A stretch of 36,174 nucleotides of DNA from Actinomycetota bacterium (GCA_021324595.1 JAJPIV010000138.1:1-36174); one strand, 5' to 3'. Positions 13,816-22,830 are shown, counted from the stretch's first letter. A program made the numbers and translations. Notes: generated from the sequence alone by a model not told the origin.

Positions 13816-15459
13816 TCAGCGCGCCTCGATCACCTCGTACTCGCCCTTGGCGTACGCCTCCCTGATCCTGGTCTTGGCGAACTTGCCGACGCTGGTCTTC
13901 GGCACCTCGGAGATGAACGACCACCGCTCGGGCAGCTGCCAGCGGGGAACGCGGCCGGACAGGAACTCCCGCAGCTCGGCGGCGGTCGTGGTGGCGCCGG
14001 GGGCGAGGACGACCGCGGCGAGCGGCCGCTCCCCCCACCGCTCGTCGCTCACCCCGATCACCGCGGCCTCGACCACGTCGGGGTGGGCCATCAGCGCGTT
14101 CTCGAGCTCCATCGAGGAGATCCACTCCCCGCCGGACTTGATGACGTCCTTTGCCCGGTCAGTGAGGCTCACGTAGCCGAGCCGGTCGATGGTCCCGACG
14201 TCGCCGGTCCGCAGCCAGCCGTCCCGGAACTTCTCCGGGTCGTCGTCCCGGTAGTACGCCCCGGTGATCCACGGACCCCTGACCTCGATCTCGCCGACCG
14301 CCACCCCGTCGTGCGGCAGGACCACCCCGCCCTCGCCGACCAGGCGGGCCTCGACGTCGCAGATGAGCCGCCCCTGGGTGGACCGGTAGGCCCACGCCTC
14401 CTCCTCGCTCGTGCCCTCGGGCGGGAAGGCGACGCTGCCGAGCGGCGAGGTCTCGGTCATCCCCCATGCCTGCACGATCTGGACGCCGAGCTCCTTCTCG
14501 TAGGCCTCGATGAGGGAGCGGGGGACGGCCGACCCGCCGCACGGCACCACCCGCAGCGAGCCGAGGTCGCCGCCGCTCGCCCGGACATGGAGCAGCAGCG
14601 CGTTCCAGATCGTCGGGACTGCTCCGGCCACGGTCGGGCGCTCGGCCTCGATGAGCCTGACCAGCGGCTCCGGCTGCAGGAACCGGTCCGGCATCACCAG
14701 GCTGGCCCCGGCCATGACCGCCGCGTAGGGCAGGCCCCACGCGTTCGCGTGGAACATCGGCACGACGGGCAGCACGCGGTCCCGTTCGGACAGCGCGAAG
14801 ACTGAGCCCGAGTTCACCGCCATCGAGTGCAGGTGCATCGAGCGGTGGCTGTACACGACGCCCTTCGGGTGCCCGGTGGTGCCGCTCGTGTAGCACATCG
14901 CGGCCGCGGAGCGCTCGTCCACCTCGGGCCACTCGAACGCGTCCGGGTGCGCGGCCAGCAGCTCCTCGTAGGAGTGGATCTCGCGGCCAGCCTCGGTGAG
15001 GGCGGCCAGCGCCGAGGCGTCCGGTTCGCCGGCCGAGCTGGTGACCAGCACGTGGCGGATCGTCGGGGCGTGCGGCAGCACCTGCGCCAGGAGCGGCACC
15101 AGGCTCGGGTCCACGATCACCACGTCGTCCCTGGCATGCGTGGCGATGTACCCGATGACCTGCGGCTCCAGCCTGAGATTCAGGGTGTGCAGCACAGCGC
15201 CCATCGAGGGCACCGCCAGGTACGCCTCGAGGTGCTCGGAGTTGTTCCACATCAAGGTGGCCACGCGCTGGTCGCCGTCCACGCCGAGGGAGCGAAGGGC
15301 GTGCGCGAGCCTCGCCGCGCGCGCGCCGGTCTGGGCGTAGGTCTGCCTACGGGTGCCGGTGGGCGTGCACGTCACCACTTCCCGGTCGCCGTAGGCGGTG
15401 CTGCCGTACCGCAAGATCCGCGTGACGGTCAGCGGCACATCCATCATCGTGCTGCGCAC
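13816..15459 (-). CDS. Fatty-acyl-CoA ligase (AMP-binding, FadD/AlkK type)
   Basis: ANL-superfamily enzyme of 547 residues that activates a carboxylic (probably medium- to long-chain fatty) acid to acyl-CoA via acyl-AMP. Motifs: P-loop YTSGTTGHPKGV (190-201), the A5 motif QAWGMTETSPLGS, DGWLRTGDVG, DRAKDVIKSGGEWIS, and the C-terminal catalytic Lys526 in TSVGKFAKT. GTG 15459 is chosen because GCAGGAGG lies 4 bases upstream; the ATG pair at 15447/15444 is too far from it. It stands alone between a tRNA gene and a sigma-factor gene, so the pathway is unclear. Substrate chain length cannot be read from sequence. Confidence 0.9.
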   Translation of the reverse strand: MRSTMMDVPLTVTRILRYGSTAYGDREVVTCTPTGTRRQTYAQTGARAARLAHALRSLGVDGDQRVATLMWNNSEHLEAYLAVPSMGAVLHTLNLRLEPQVIGYIATHARDDVVIVDPSLVPLLAQVLPHAPTIRHVLVTSSAGEPDASALAALTEAGREIHSYEELLAAHPDAFEWPEVDERSAAAMCYTSGTTGHPKGVVYSHRSMHLHSMAVNSGSVFALSERDRVLPVVPMFHANAWGLPYAAVMAGASLVMPDRFLQPEPLVRLIEAERPTVAGAVPTIWNALLLHVRASGGDLGSLRVVPCGGSAVPRSLIEAYEKELGVQIVQAWGMTETSPLGSVAFPPEGTSEEEAWAYRSTQGRLICDVEARLVGEGGVVLPHDGVAVGEIEVRGPWITGAYYRDDDPEKFRDGWLRTGDVGTIDRLGYVSLTDRAKDVIKSGGEWISSMELENALMAHPDVVEAAVIGVSDERWGERPLAAVVLAPGATTTAAELREFLSGRVPRWQLPERWSFISEVPKTSVGKFAKTRIREAYAKGEYEVIEAR

Positions 15460-15572
15460 GGAACCTCCTGCTGCTGCGTTCCCGGCCGCCCGCCGGGGTG
15501 CCAGATGTATCCCTGGGGTGGATAGTCCCACGTTGCCGGGCAAACGTCACCGTCGTGCGCGATGGCCGGGCG

Positions 15573-15587
15573 CTGGCGGGCCGCCAG
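15573..15587 (-). terminator. Short hairpin after the sigma-factor gene
   Basis: CTGGCGG (15573-15579) and CCGCCAG (15581-15587) form a tight hairpin starting 3 bases past the sigma-factor stop on the minus strand. Confidence 0.4.
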
Positions 15588-15589
15588 TC

Positions 15590-16180
15590 TCACCGCTCGG
15601 GGCTCAGGTCGGCATCGGCCCTCAGCTTGGCCACCGCGCGCGAGATGGTGCTCTTCACCGTGCCCAGGCTGACTCCGAGGATGACGGAGACCTCGGACTC
15701 GGTCATGTCCTCGAAGAACCGGAGCACCACCGCCGCGCGCATGCGCTCAGGCAGGCGGTTGATGGCCCGCCACAGCGAGTCGCTGAGCTCGGCGGTCCCG
15801 AACTGGTCCGCGACGGGCTGGTCGGGGATCTCGTCGGTGGGGAACTCGTCCACCCGCCGCCGCCGCCACCAGGAGATGTGCGTGTTCACCATCGCGCGGC
15901 GGACGTACCCGTCCAGGGCGCCGCGATCCTCGATCCGGCCCCACGCCTGGTACGTCTTGGCCAGCGCGGCCTGCACCAGGTCCTCTGCGTCGGCGAGGTT
16001 GCCGGTCAGCAGGTAGGCGGACCGCAGCAGCGCGCGGCGGCGCGAGTGCACGTACTCGCGGAACTCCTCGCCCCCGTCCGCGGGGCCGCCCTGGGGCGGC
16101 ACCGGGCGGGCGGCAGCGGCCCGGCCGCGCGCCGCGCGTCCGGGCCCCCCGTGGCCCGCGTGACCGCCCCCGACGCTCAC
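15590..16180 (-). CDS. RNA polymerase sigma-70 factor, SigE70/ECF-like
   Basis: ECF-type sigma factor of 196 residues. Region 2 spans EFREYVHSRRRALLRSAYLL and DAEDLVQAALAKTYQAW; region 4 spans LPERMRAAVVLRFFEDMTESEVSVIL to VSLGTVKSTISRAVAKLRAD. A low-complexity Gly/Ala/Pro N-terminal extension of about 45 residues precedes region 2. Start GTG 16180 follows GGTGGGG. This is the abundant actinobacterial SigE70 type. No anti-sigma gene is adjacent, so its control is unclear. It is divergent from the Cys-rich gene at 16403. Confidence 0.9.
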   Translation of the reverse strand: MSVGGGHAGHGGPGRAARGRAAAARPVPPQGGPADGGEEFREYVHSRRRALLRSAYLLTGNLADAEDLVQAALAKTYQAWGRIEDRGALDGYVRRAMVNTHISWWRRRRVDEFPTDEIPDQPVADQFGTAELSDSLWRAINRLPERMRAAVVLRFFEDMTESEVSVILGVSLGTVKSTISRAVAKLRADADLSPER

Positions 16181-16402
16181 AACCCCACCGTACCGATGAC
16201 TGTCGGTCGCCGTCTCATCGCCTGATGTAACGCATCTCAGGTCAGCGCCGTGTTCCCGGAACGGGACTCTGCGCCAAGCCCGCCCCTGATGACGGCATGG
16301 GTCTGTATCGTGACGGAGTTGAGGCCCGTCTGCCCTGTCCGGCGTCCCGGGACGGGCTGGCAGTCGCCCGCGGAAGGCTGGTGCTGGTTGATCGCGACTG
16401 GC

Positions 16403-17590
16403 GTGTGCTGTGAACGGTGCCCCGGCGCGACCCCCGAGCGCATCGGCGACTTCGCCCGGCGCCGGATGCTCAAGGCCGCCGTCTTCCAGCCATCGCCAGC
16501 CGGGGGGCCGCGGGACGCGGGCGGGGCCCAGCGGGACGCGGGCGGGGCCGCGGGAACCGGCGGGACTGCGGGGGGCGGCCGCGTGCGGGCGGGCGCCGGG
16601 CCGGCGGCCGGCGGGGCTGGTGGCGCCCGCGGAGCGGCAGACCTCGCGGAGCAGGACGGGCGGCAGACGCCGCCCGCCCACCTGTACCGGTCGGTGACCG
16701 GCCAGGTCCTGGACGTCAGCCCGCACTTCGTGACGATCGGCTTCCCCGGCGGCGAGCGGCAGCAACGGTTCGCGCTGACCGCCGACGCCACGGCGTGGCG
16801 GGGCGGCCCATTAGAGCCCGCCGCGGTCTGGCCCGGGGATGAGGCGGTGATCCGCCTGGTGCCGTCACGGCCGGGCGTTGCCGACCGGATCTGGGCCAAC
16901 ATCGGCCGGGTGAGCGGGACGATCCTGCGGGCCGACGCCGAGTCCGTGGTCGTCAGCGAGGGGATCACCAAGAGGGAGCGCACGGTCGTCATCCCGCGCC
17001 GGGCCGCCAGCAGGATCCAGGTGAGGTTCCCGCGGCTGCTCCCGGGCTACCTGATCGACGTCATCGGGACCCGCCGCGGCGATGTCGTGGAAGCGCTGGC
17101 CCCCGCCACCTCCCAGCCACCGTACCGCAGCGATCAGGCGCGCCCGCAGGGCCGGCCCGGCGGCCTGATCCCCGAGGCGATCACGGGCTCGGCGGTGTGG
17201 CACGACGCCCTGGACGAGCCCTACGGGATGCTGGGCGTCTGCTACCCGGCCGTGGACCCGGCCGCTGGGTGCGCCGAGGACCAGGCGGCGGGCACCGGGC
17301 CCGGGCAGGCGCCCGCGGCCCGCGCCCTCCCGTACCTGGCGGTCGGCAGCGCGCTGCTGGTCCGCAACGACTGCACCGGCCTGGCCTGGACCCTGCCCGT
17401 CACCGGCTGCGCCCCCACCGCCCGGCTGTTCAACGACCGCTGCACCGCGTGCCACCCCGGCGACCGCTGCGGGGCCTGCCAGGCCTCCGTCCGCGGCCGC
17501 GTCGCCGACCTGACACTGGCCAGCTTCGTGGCCCTCGGCGGCGAGCTCGAGCGGGGCTGCTTCAACGCCACGATCACGATCGGCCGGTGA
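16403..17590 (+). CDS. Uncharacterised Cys-rich beta-domain protein, coupled to MauE-like gene
   Basis: About 395 residues. An N-terminal CCERC is followed by a long low-complexity Gly/Ala/Arg stretch, then a beta-rich region (LYRSVTGQVLDVSPHFVTIGF through RIWANIGRVSGTIL) and PGYLIDVIGTRRGD. The C-terminal Cys-rich region includes NDCTGLAWTLPVTGC and DRCTACHPGDRCGACQ. The start is uncertain: GTG 16403 is used because third positions are strongly G/C from about 16415 on; TTG 16388 (after GGAAGG) and ATG 16466 are alternatives. The stop lies one base before the ATG of the MauE-like gene, so the products probably act together. The many Cys and the partner suggest thiol or metal chemistry; that is inference. 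Confidence 0.7.
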   Translation: MCCERCPGATPERIGDFARRRMLKAAVFQPSPAGGPRDAGGAQRDAGGAAGTGGTAGGGRVRAGAGPAAGGAGGARGAADLAEQDGRQTPPAHLYRSVTGQVLDVSPHFVTIGFPGGERQQRFALTADATAWRGGPLEPAAVWPGDEAVIRLVPSRPGVADRIWANIGRVSGTILRADAESVVVSEGITKRERTVVIPRRAASRIQVRFPRLLPGYLIDVIGTRRGDVVEALAPATSQPPYRSDQARPQGRPGGLIPEAITGSAVWHDALDEPYGMLGVCYPAVDPAAGCAEDQAAGTGPGQAPAARALPYLAVGSALLVRNDCTGLAWTLPVTGCAPTARLFNDRCTACHPGDRCGACQASVRGRVADLTLASFVALGGELERGCFNATITIGR

Positions 17591-17591
17591 G

Positions 17592-18560
17592 ATGCTCGCG
17601 GCACTCGGCGACGTGCAGATCCCGCTGGTCGCGGCGATGCTGCTCGGCGGCTGCGCGTCCAAGCTCTTCCAGGTGGCGCGGCGGCGGTCGTTCGACGCCG
17701 CGCTCGGCCCCACCGTGCTCTTCCCGATCCGGCTGCGCCGCCTCGCCACCAGGGTGGTCTGCGCCTGCGAGCTGTCGTTCGGCTTCGGCCTGATCCTGAC
17801 CTCGGGACGGCTCCTGCAAGGCTGGCCCGCGTTCCTGATCCGGCTGGGCACCGGGCTGATGTTCGTGGTCGCCACGTGCGCGCTGATCGAGGTGCGCAGC
17901 GTCCGCCCGGACGTCGGCTGCGGATGCTTCGGCGAGTTCAGCGTCACGCCGATCACCGGGCGGACGCTGGCCAGGTCCGCCCTGCTGGCCGTCGCGGCCC
18001 TCGCGACGATCCGCCTGCCGCCGATCGAGCTGCCCCGCACGGCGGGCGGCGCGGCGGCGCTGCTCGGGCTCTTCGCCGCCGAGGTGCTGGTGTTCGTCGG
18101 CCTGTCTCCCGAGATGCGCGAGCTGCTGGTCAGCATCGGCTACTCGCAGCCCTGCGAGCTGCGGGCGATCAGCCCGGAGCAGACCCTGGCCGTGCTCCAG
18201 CGCAGCGCCCAGTGGCGGCGGCACCGCGGGCAGATCGCCGACAACCGGCCGGTCGACGTATGGCGTGAGCTGTGCTGGCGGTACCTGGTCTTCGCGAGCA
18301 GGTCCGGCGACCGGGACGCCCTGGCCGTCTTCGCGGTGTACCTGCAGCACCGCCGGCCGGTCGTGCTGTCCGCGCTGGTCGACTCGGCGACCGGCGCGGT
18401 CCTGCCCTGGCCGGCCGCCGCGCCGCGCCGCGCCGGGGCCTGGTGGCCGGCCAGGCCGCGCGGCCTGCCGCAGCCGGCGCTTCCCGCCCGGCGCGGGACG
18501 GCCATGCGGGCACGCCGCGCCGGCGCGGGAGCGAACGGCGCCGGCCCGGGCGGTCCATGA
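17592..18560 (+). CDS. MauE/DoxX-like membrane protein with CxC motif
   Basis: 322 residues. The first ~155 are a four- to five-helix membrane domain of the MauE type, with the hallmark GCGCFGEF (Cys110, Cys112) after helix 3 and extra Cys57/Cys59 (CAC) in helix 2. In methylamine utilisation MauE works with MauD in disulfide formation in the exported enzyme. Here no mau genes are near. The C-terminal half (about 170-320) is soluble, with a Trp/Arg-rich part and an Arg/Ala tail, and is not part of standard MauE. Translation is coupled to the Cys-rich gene upstream (one-base gap). A thiol-redox role on the membrane is plausible. Confidence 0.75.
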   Translation: MLAALGDVQIPLVAAMLLGGCASKLFQVARRRSFDAALGPTVLFPIRLRRLATRVVCACELSFGFGLILTSGRLLQGWPAFLIRLGTGLMFVVATCALIEVRSVRPDVGCGCFGEFSVTPITGRTLARSALLAVAALATIRLPPIELPRTAGGAAALLGLFAAEVLVFVGLSPEMRELLVSIGYSQPCELRAISPEQTLAVLQRSAQWRRHRGQIADNRPVDVWRELCWRYLVFASRSGDRDALAVFAVYLQHRRPVVLSALVDSATGAVLPWPAAAPRRAGAWWPARPRGLPQPALPARRGTAMRARRAGAGANGAGPGGP

Positions 18561-18608
18561 CGTTCTCTGCGCCCGTCTAGGCTGGCGGCTAGACGGGCGC
18601 AGAGAACG
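18561..18608. terminator. Perfect 20-bp bidirectional terminator
   Basis: Arms 18561-18580 and 18589-18608 are perfectly complementary with an 8-base loop. It sits immediately after the MauE-like stop and 45 bases from the convergent ATPase stop, so it can serve both transcripts. Confidence 0.85.
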
Positions 18609-18652
18609 GCTCGCTCGCGCTCCCGCGCCCGGCGCGAGCGCCGTCGCTCCCG

Positions 18653-19834
18653 TCACGCCGGCTGCGCGCGCAGGAAGCGGCCGAAATGCGGGACCGTGAA
18701 CGCGACAAGGCCCCGCTCGGAGCTGTAGATCAGCCCCTTCTTGATCAGGCTGTCCCTGGCCGGCGAGACGCTCGACGGCTTGCGCCCCAGCTCCTCGGCG
18801 ACCTGCGCGGTCGGCACCGGCTCGTCGCCGAGCTGCGCCATCGCCCGCATGTACTCCCGCTCGGCCGGGGTCGCCCGCTCGTACCTGCTGCCGAAGAACC
18901 CGACCGCGAGCTCGCCGGCGGCCAGCGGGGACGCGACCGCGACATCGGCCGCGGTGACTGGGCTTGCGGCGGCCACGTCCCAGGTCACCTTCCCGTAGGC
19001 CTGCACGAAGTAGGGGTAGCCGTCGGCCGCCGCGTAGAGCGCGTCGAGCGCCTCGGGCCGGAAGTCGGCTCCCTCCCGGCGCGCCGGGGCGAGCAGGGCC
19101 AGGTCAGCGGCCTGCCGGTCGAGCCGGTCGATCATGACGTAGCGGAACAGCCGCTCCGAATAGCTCTTGCTCGCCGACAGCACCGTCGGCAGGTGCGGCA
19201 GCCCGGCGCCGACCACGATCAGCGGCCCGCCGTTCTGCGACAGCTCGTGGCAGGCGGCGCAGAGCGCGGAGACGTCCGCGGGCGGCACGTCCTGCATCTC
19301 GTCGATGAACAGGGCGATCCCGACCCCGAGGTCGGCGGCGATGCCCGCCGCGTCGGTGAGCAGCTCGGTGAGGTCGATCTCCAGGTCACCGGAGTCCGCC
19401 CGGCCCCTGGCCATCGGCACGTCGATGCCCAGGTGGCTGACCTGGGCGCCCTTGACCGCCCGCGGGTCCCTGGCCAGGAACGCCTTGAGCACGCCCAGGA
19501 ACTCGTCGATCCGGTGGGGCGCCCGGTGGCGCGGGGCCAGCTCGCGCACCGCCAGGTGCAGGGCGCTCCCGATCGGCCGGCGGATCGACTGGTCGGGCCG
19601 GGCTTCGATCTTCCCGGTGCCCCACAGCCGCTGCATGGCCATCGAGCGGAAGGCGTTGAGCAGCACCGTCTTGCCCACCCCGCGCAGGCCGGTGAGGACC
19701 ATGCTGCGTTCCGGCCTGCCGCGGGCGATCCGCTCGAGCACCACCTCGAACTGGCCGAGCTCGAAGTCCCGCCCGGCCAGCTCAGGGGGGCGCTGGCCGG
19801 CGCCGGGGGCGTACGGGTTCCGCACCGGGTCCAC
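18653..19834 (-). CDS. AAA/STAND-type ATPase with C-terminal winged helix
   Basis: 393 residues. Walker A is GLRGVGKT (49-56) and Walker B IALFIDEMQD (173-182), followed by a sensor-like region PLIVVGAGLPHLP and YPYFVQAYG. The C-terminal winged helix contains AQVAEELGRKPSSVSPARDSLIKKGLIY, typical of ORC/Cdc6-like or archaeal-type ATPases found as single genes in actinobacteria. Start GTG 19834 has no ribosome site; TAGGCT 8 bases upstream of the GTG suggests a leaderless transcript. Function unknown; DNA-linked regulation or toxin-antitoxin-like roles have been proposed for similar proteins, but nothing here decides. Confidence 0.82.
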   Translation of the reverse strand: MDPVRNPYAPGAGQRPPELAGRDFELGQFEVVLERIARGRPERSMVLTGLRGVGKTVLLNAFRSMAMQRLWGTGKIEARPDQSIRRPIGSALHLAVRELAPRHRAPHRIDEFLGVLKAFLARDPRAVKGAQVSHLGIDVPMARGRADSGDLEIDLTELLTDAAGIAADLGVGIALFIDEMQDVPPADVSALCAACHELSQNGGPLIVVGAGLPHLPTVLSASKSYSERLFRYVMIDRLDRQAADLALLAPARREGADFRPEALDALYAAADGYPYFVQAYGKVTWDVAAASPVTAADVAVASPLAAGELAVGFFGSRYERATPAEREYMRAMAQLGDEPVPTAQVAEELGRKPSSVSPARDSLIKKGLIYSSERGLVAFTVPHFGRFLRAQPA

Positions 19835-19926
19835 GGCATAGCAGCCTATGAGCGGATCTAGCGGCTTCCCTAGATTGACGTAGAAAACGCTTGCCCGGCG
19901 TGTCGCGGATTCGCGGGGTGAACGAG

Positions 19927-20008
19927 CCGTCCCCCGGGCGCCCGGACCGTCCCCCGGGCGCCCGGACCCTCCCCCGGGCGGGCGCGCTCCGGGCGGGCGC
20001 GCTCCGGG
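19927..20008. repeat. Two adjoining GC-rich tandem repeats
   Basis: A 20-bp unit (CCGTCCCCCGGGCGCCCGGA) is present about 2.7 times from 19927 to 19980. It runs into a 15-bp unit (GGGCGGGCGCGCTCC) present twice from 19976 to 20005. The region lies between the ATPase promoter and the end of ctaG. It looks like replication-slippage sequence. Confidence 0.8.
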
Positions 20009-20040
20009 CCGCTGCGGGGCCGTGATGGAGGCTGCCGTCG

Positions 20041-21042
20041 TCAGGGCGCGCCGCGGTCCGCGGGCCGGCGCGAGCGGCCGGGCCCGGCCGCGTTCAGCCG
20101 GCTGAGGTAGGCGTTGTAGGCGGCGAGCTGCTCATCGTCGTCGTCGATGTCGGTGCGAGCGGAGCCGGGCAGCGCCGGCGCGACCGTCGCCCGCCGGGCC
20201 GCCTCCAGCCAGCCCTGCGTCCGGGCGGAGGCCCGGCTGTCCGTCGCCCACAGGACGAACACGACCATCATGAGCACGAGCATGATCGCGTCACCGGCCA
20301 CCCACATCACCGACCCCCCCGCGTGCAGGTCGGCGACGGCGCTCCCGGCCCAGGCCGGCCGGGGCCCGCCGGGCAGGCCGGGGGAGCTCCGGGTGCCATA
20401 ACCGAGCTCGACCCCGGTGAACGTGTCGACCGGCATCACCAGGAACAGCAGGATCAGCCGCGCCGGGTAGGACAGCCGCCAGCGGATCGGCTCGGTGCCC
20501 AGGATCGGCAGGAAGAACAGGTAGCCCAGGACCAGGAACGCGACGTGCTCGGCGTCGTGGGCGACCTGGCTCCGCTCGACCAGGCTGGCCAGCGTGGTCA
20601 GGTGGGCGACCACGACCGCGGCGGCGTAGCCGCAGAACCCGAACGCCGGGGAGGTCAGCGCGCTCGCCACCGGCGAGCGGACCACCCGCTTGACCCAGGT
20701 GTGGAGCGGGTTGCGGCTCGCGTGCAGCAGCAGCGTGATCGGCTCGCCGAGGATCAGCAGCGGCGGGGCGACCATCACCAGCAGAAGGTGCTGGACCATG
20801 TGGTCGGTGTAGAGCACGTCGTCGTAGGAGCCGATCCCGCTCTGCAGGGCGAGCAGGATGACCACCAGCCCGGCCAGGAACGCGGTGGCCCGCCAGCGCG
20901 GCCAGGGCCGCGCCGGATGGCGCCGGGCGACCCGGCGCACCCCCCACAGGTACAGCCCGCATGCCGCGATCAGGAAGGCGGTGACCGCGGGCGCCGCCTG
21001 CCACTGGGTCAGGGCGGCCTGCCAGCCGAACGGGGGGAGCAT
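20041..21042 (-). CDS. ctaG: Cytochrome c oxidase assembly protein, CtaG (caa3) type
   Basis: Membrane protein of 333 residues with about seven helices. Family segments: TDHMVQHLLLVMVAPPLLILGEPITLLL with conserved His, HDAEHVAFLVLGYLFFLPILG, and the His-containing VADLHAGGSVMWVAGD near the end. Such proteins help insert copper into the CuA/CuB sites of terminal oxidase. A hydrophilic acidic tail (about 280-333) follows. ATG 21042 has an excellent AAGGAGGT site; the longer open frame upstream is not CtaG-like and overlaps the tRNA-Ser region. No oxidase genes are adjacent. Confidence 0.88.
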   Translation of the reverse strand: MLPPFGWQAALTQWQAAPAVTAFLIAACGLYLWGVRRVARRHPARPWPRWRATAFLAGLVVILLALQSGIGSYDDVLYTDHMVQHLLLVMVAPPLLILGEPITLLLHASRNPLHTWVKRVVRSPVASALTSPAFGFCGYAAAVVVAHLTTLASLVERSQVAHDAEHVAFLVLGYLFFLPILGTEPIRWRLSYPARLILLFLVMPVDTFTGVELGYGTRSSPGLPGGPRPAWAGSAVADLHAGGSVMWVAGDAIMLVLMMVVFVLWATDSRASARTQGWLEAARRATVAPALPGSARTDIDDDDEQLAAYNAYLSRLNAAGPGRSRRPADRGAP

Positions 21043-21156
21043 CGGACCTCCTTCGCCAGCGAGCCTACCCGCCAGCGCGCGCTCCCGCCCAGGCACGCGG
21101 CGCGGGCGGGCGCCCGGCCACGCGCAGATGACGCCCCGCTCGCTAAGGTTGTCCGC

Positions 21157-21243
21157 GGAGGGTTCGCCTAGTGGCCGATGGCGGCGGTCTTGAAAACCGC
21201 TGGGGCGTGAACGTCCCCGTGGGTTCGAATCCCACACCCTCCG
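21157..21243 (+). tRNA. tRNA-Ser (anticodon TGA)
   Basis: 87-nt class II tRNA. GGAGGGT pairs with ACCCTCC, the discriminator is G, and the anticodon loop CTTGAAA gives TGA (reads UCA and probably other UCN codons). A long variable arm (GGGGCGTGAACGTCCCC) and T-loop TTCGAAT are present; CCA is not encoded. Confidence 0.96.
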
Positions 21244-21496
21244 CTCAGGGCTTCGGGAACAGGGATTCGCGAAGACCCGGGCGGGTTCCCGGCGTCCCCT
21301 CAGACGTTCATTGCTGTTCGGTGGCGGCCATGCGCCCCGTATCCGCTTCCGCGCATCTACGCGGCGTCGGCGATCGGCCGCATTGGAATGGGCGCCGGGA
21401 GAGCGACCCGGCTTTCCGAGGCAACTAGTCACGCCCCGTTTGATCCGCGGCGTATCGGTGCTGGCGCCCGCCTTGTGATCATGGTTGCGTCCGGGT

Positions 21497-21640
21497 ATGC
21501 CGCATGCGGATCAGCCGTCGTATGCGGAGCTGGCTGCCCAGGTCGCGGCGCCGAGGATCGGGCACGTGCCGTCGAGCCGGGTGCCTGTGGCGGGTGCGGC
21601 CGCGGCGCAGGTGCACGACATCCCGCCGGCGGCTTGCTTT
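21497..21640 (+). pseudogene. Possible IS66-like transposase remnant, frameshifted
   Basis: In frame 2 from ATG 21497 the translation begins MPHADQPSYAELAAQVAA, like the N-terminus of IS66-family transposases. About 75 bases later frame 1 reads VEPGACGGCGRGAGA, like the IS66 zinc-binding segment. Frame 2 resumes with AAQVHDIPPA, like the segment that follows it. The pieces are in the right order but too close together and in different frames, so this would be a deleted, decayed copy. No terminal inverted repeats found. Recognition is by eye only. The rest of 21244-21861 shows no gene. Confidence 0.4.
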
Positions 21641-21861
21641 CCGAGGGCGCCCTGCCATGGGCGGCGCCGGGACAGGCCACGTCGCGGCGGCCCTGCGGTG
21701 GCCGGGCGCTGGCCTGGCAGTGCCCGGGCCCGGGTGACCGGGGGAATCCCGGAGAATCCATCCTTGAATCCGGTAAACCTGCCTTCTGTGCCAAACGTCA
21801 TGACCATGGCCGCCATGGAGTGCGGCAGGCCATGTCATCGACGACGGAAGCTGGGAACGCG

Positions 21862-22830
21862 ATGTCTCCTCGTATCGGTCCTCTCGCCGCGGCGGCAGGC
21901 GTTGCCGCCGCGGCAATCGCGGGCGGCGGATACGCCCTGGCCAGCGGCGGGCACCTCGCCGGGGTGACCGCCAAGCCCACCTTCGAGTGCATCAAGATCG
22001 CCGATCCGAAGGTCTACTACTTCGAGACCTCCGGCGTCGTGCCCCACGCGTGTGACAAGGGGTACGTGCTCGTCGGGATCGGCGCGACCGGGGCGCAGGG
22101 GCCGGCCGGCCTGCCAGGTCCCGCCGGGCCCCAGGGGCCGCAGGGACCCGCCGGGGCGCAGGGGCCGCAGGGACCCGCCGGCCCGCAGGGGCCGCCCGGG
22201 CCGGCGACGCTGAGCGTCACCGGCACGACGGCGATCACCGGACGGGACGACAGCGGCAACGGCACCGGTAACTGCCCGGCGAGCTCGAGCAACGACTGCT
22301 GGGCGACGGACACCTTCACGCGGGTGATGACGGTCACCCGGAACGGCGCGGTCCCGGCGAGCCACTGCGGCAGCGCCGCGACGCAGTGCTGGCTGTACAC
22401 GGCGACGATGGTCGACAGCGGGACGTTCACGACGGTCTCCGGCGCCCAGACGCCGAACCAGCAGTGCACCGAGCCCAACAACACCAGCTGCAGCGGCCTG
22501 ACCATCAACGGCCAGCTGACCGGGTCGTTCAGCGGCGGCGGGAAGATGGAGTTCTACGCCGACGCCGCCACCCCGGTCACGGCGGGCGTCCCGGCGACCG
22601 TGACCGGCGACGGCCCGGTGTCGACGAGCCAGTGGTACACGCTGTTCTTCCCCAAGGGCACCAACTTCGGGCTGACCGACGCGAGCCAGGCCCCGTGGAC
22701 GACGTGGTCCTGGAGCTACACGGCGCCGAGCACCTGCGAGACCTGGCTGGACTCGATGGCCGACGGCGCGGGCAACGGCAGCTACGCCGCGGATGGCAAC
22801 ATCGCCGGCATCAACCAGTGCAGCCCATGA
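21862..22830 (+). CDS. Secreted collagen-like (Gly-X-Y repeat) protein
   Basis: 322 residues. A short N-terminus with Arg and a hydrophobic Ala/Gly stretch (to about residue 30, ending YALASGG) looks like an export signal. It is followed by a Cys-containing segment, then 14 uninterrupted Gly-X-Y triplets rich in GPA/GPQ, and a C-terminal Thr/Ser/Gly-rich globular domain with eight or more Cys (for example [20 protein letters not shown] and [11 protein letters not shown]). Collagen-like bacterial proteins form trimers on cell or spore surfaces. ATG 21862 has GGGA 5-6 bases upstream; ATG 21832 would add ten residues. It directly follows the suspected transposase remnant. Confidence 0.82.
   Translation: MSPRIGPLAAAAGVAAAAIAGGGYALASGGHLAGVTAKPTFECIKIADPKVYYFETSGVVPHACDKGYVLVGIGATGAQGPAGLPGPAGPQGPQGPAGAQGPQGPAGPQGPPGPATLSVTGTTAITGRDDSGNGTGNCPASSSNDCWATDTFTRVMTVTRNGAVPASHCGSAATQCWLYTATMVDSGTFTTVSGAQTPNQQCTEPNNTSCSGLTINGQLTGSFSGGGKMEFYADAATPVTAGVPATVTGDGPVSTSQWYTLFFPKGTNFGLTDASQAPWTTWSWSYTAPSTCETWLDSMADGAGNGSYAADGNIAGINQCSP

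Noticed and set aside
15573-15587. Considered a strong terminator
   Set aside because: Kept only as a weak feature: the loop is one to three bases and there is no T-run.
16297-16413. 38-codon ORF (starts MGLYRDGVEARLPCP) upstream of the Cys-rich gene
   Set aside because: No ribosome site and mixed third-position bases; in DNA this GC-rich, open frames of this length are common by chance.
19927-20008. Tandem repeats considered as a CRISPR array
   Set aside because: Units of 20 and 15 bp abut with no spacers; they are simple tandem duplications.
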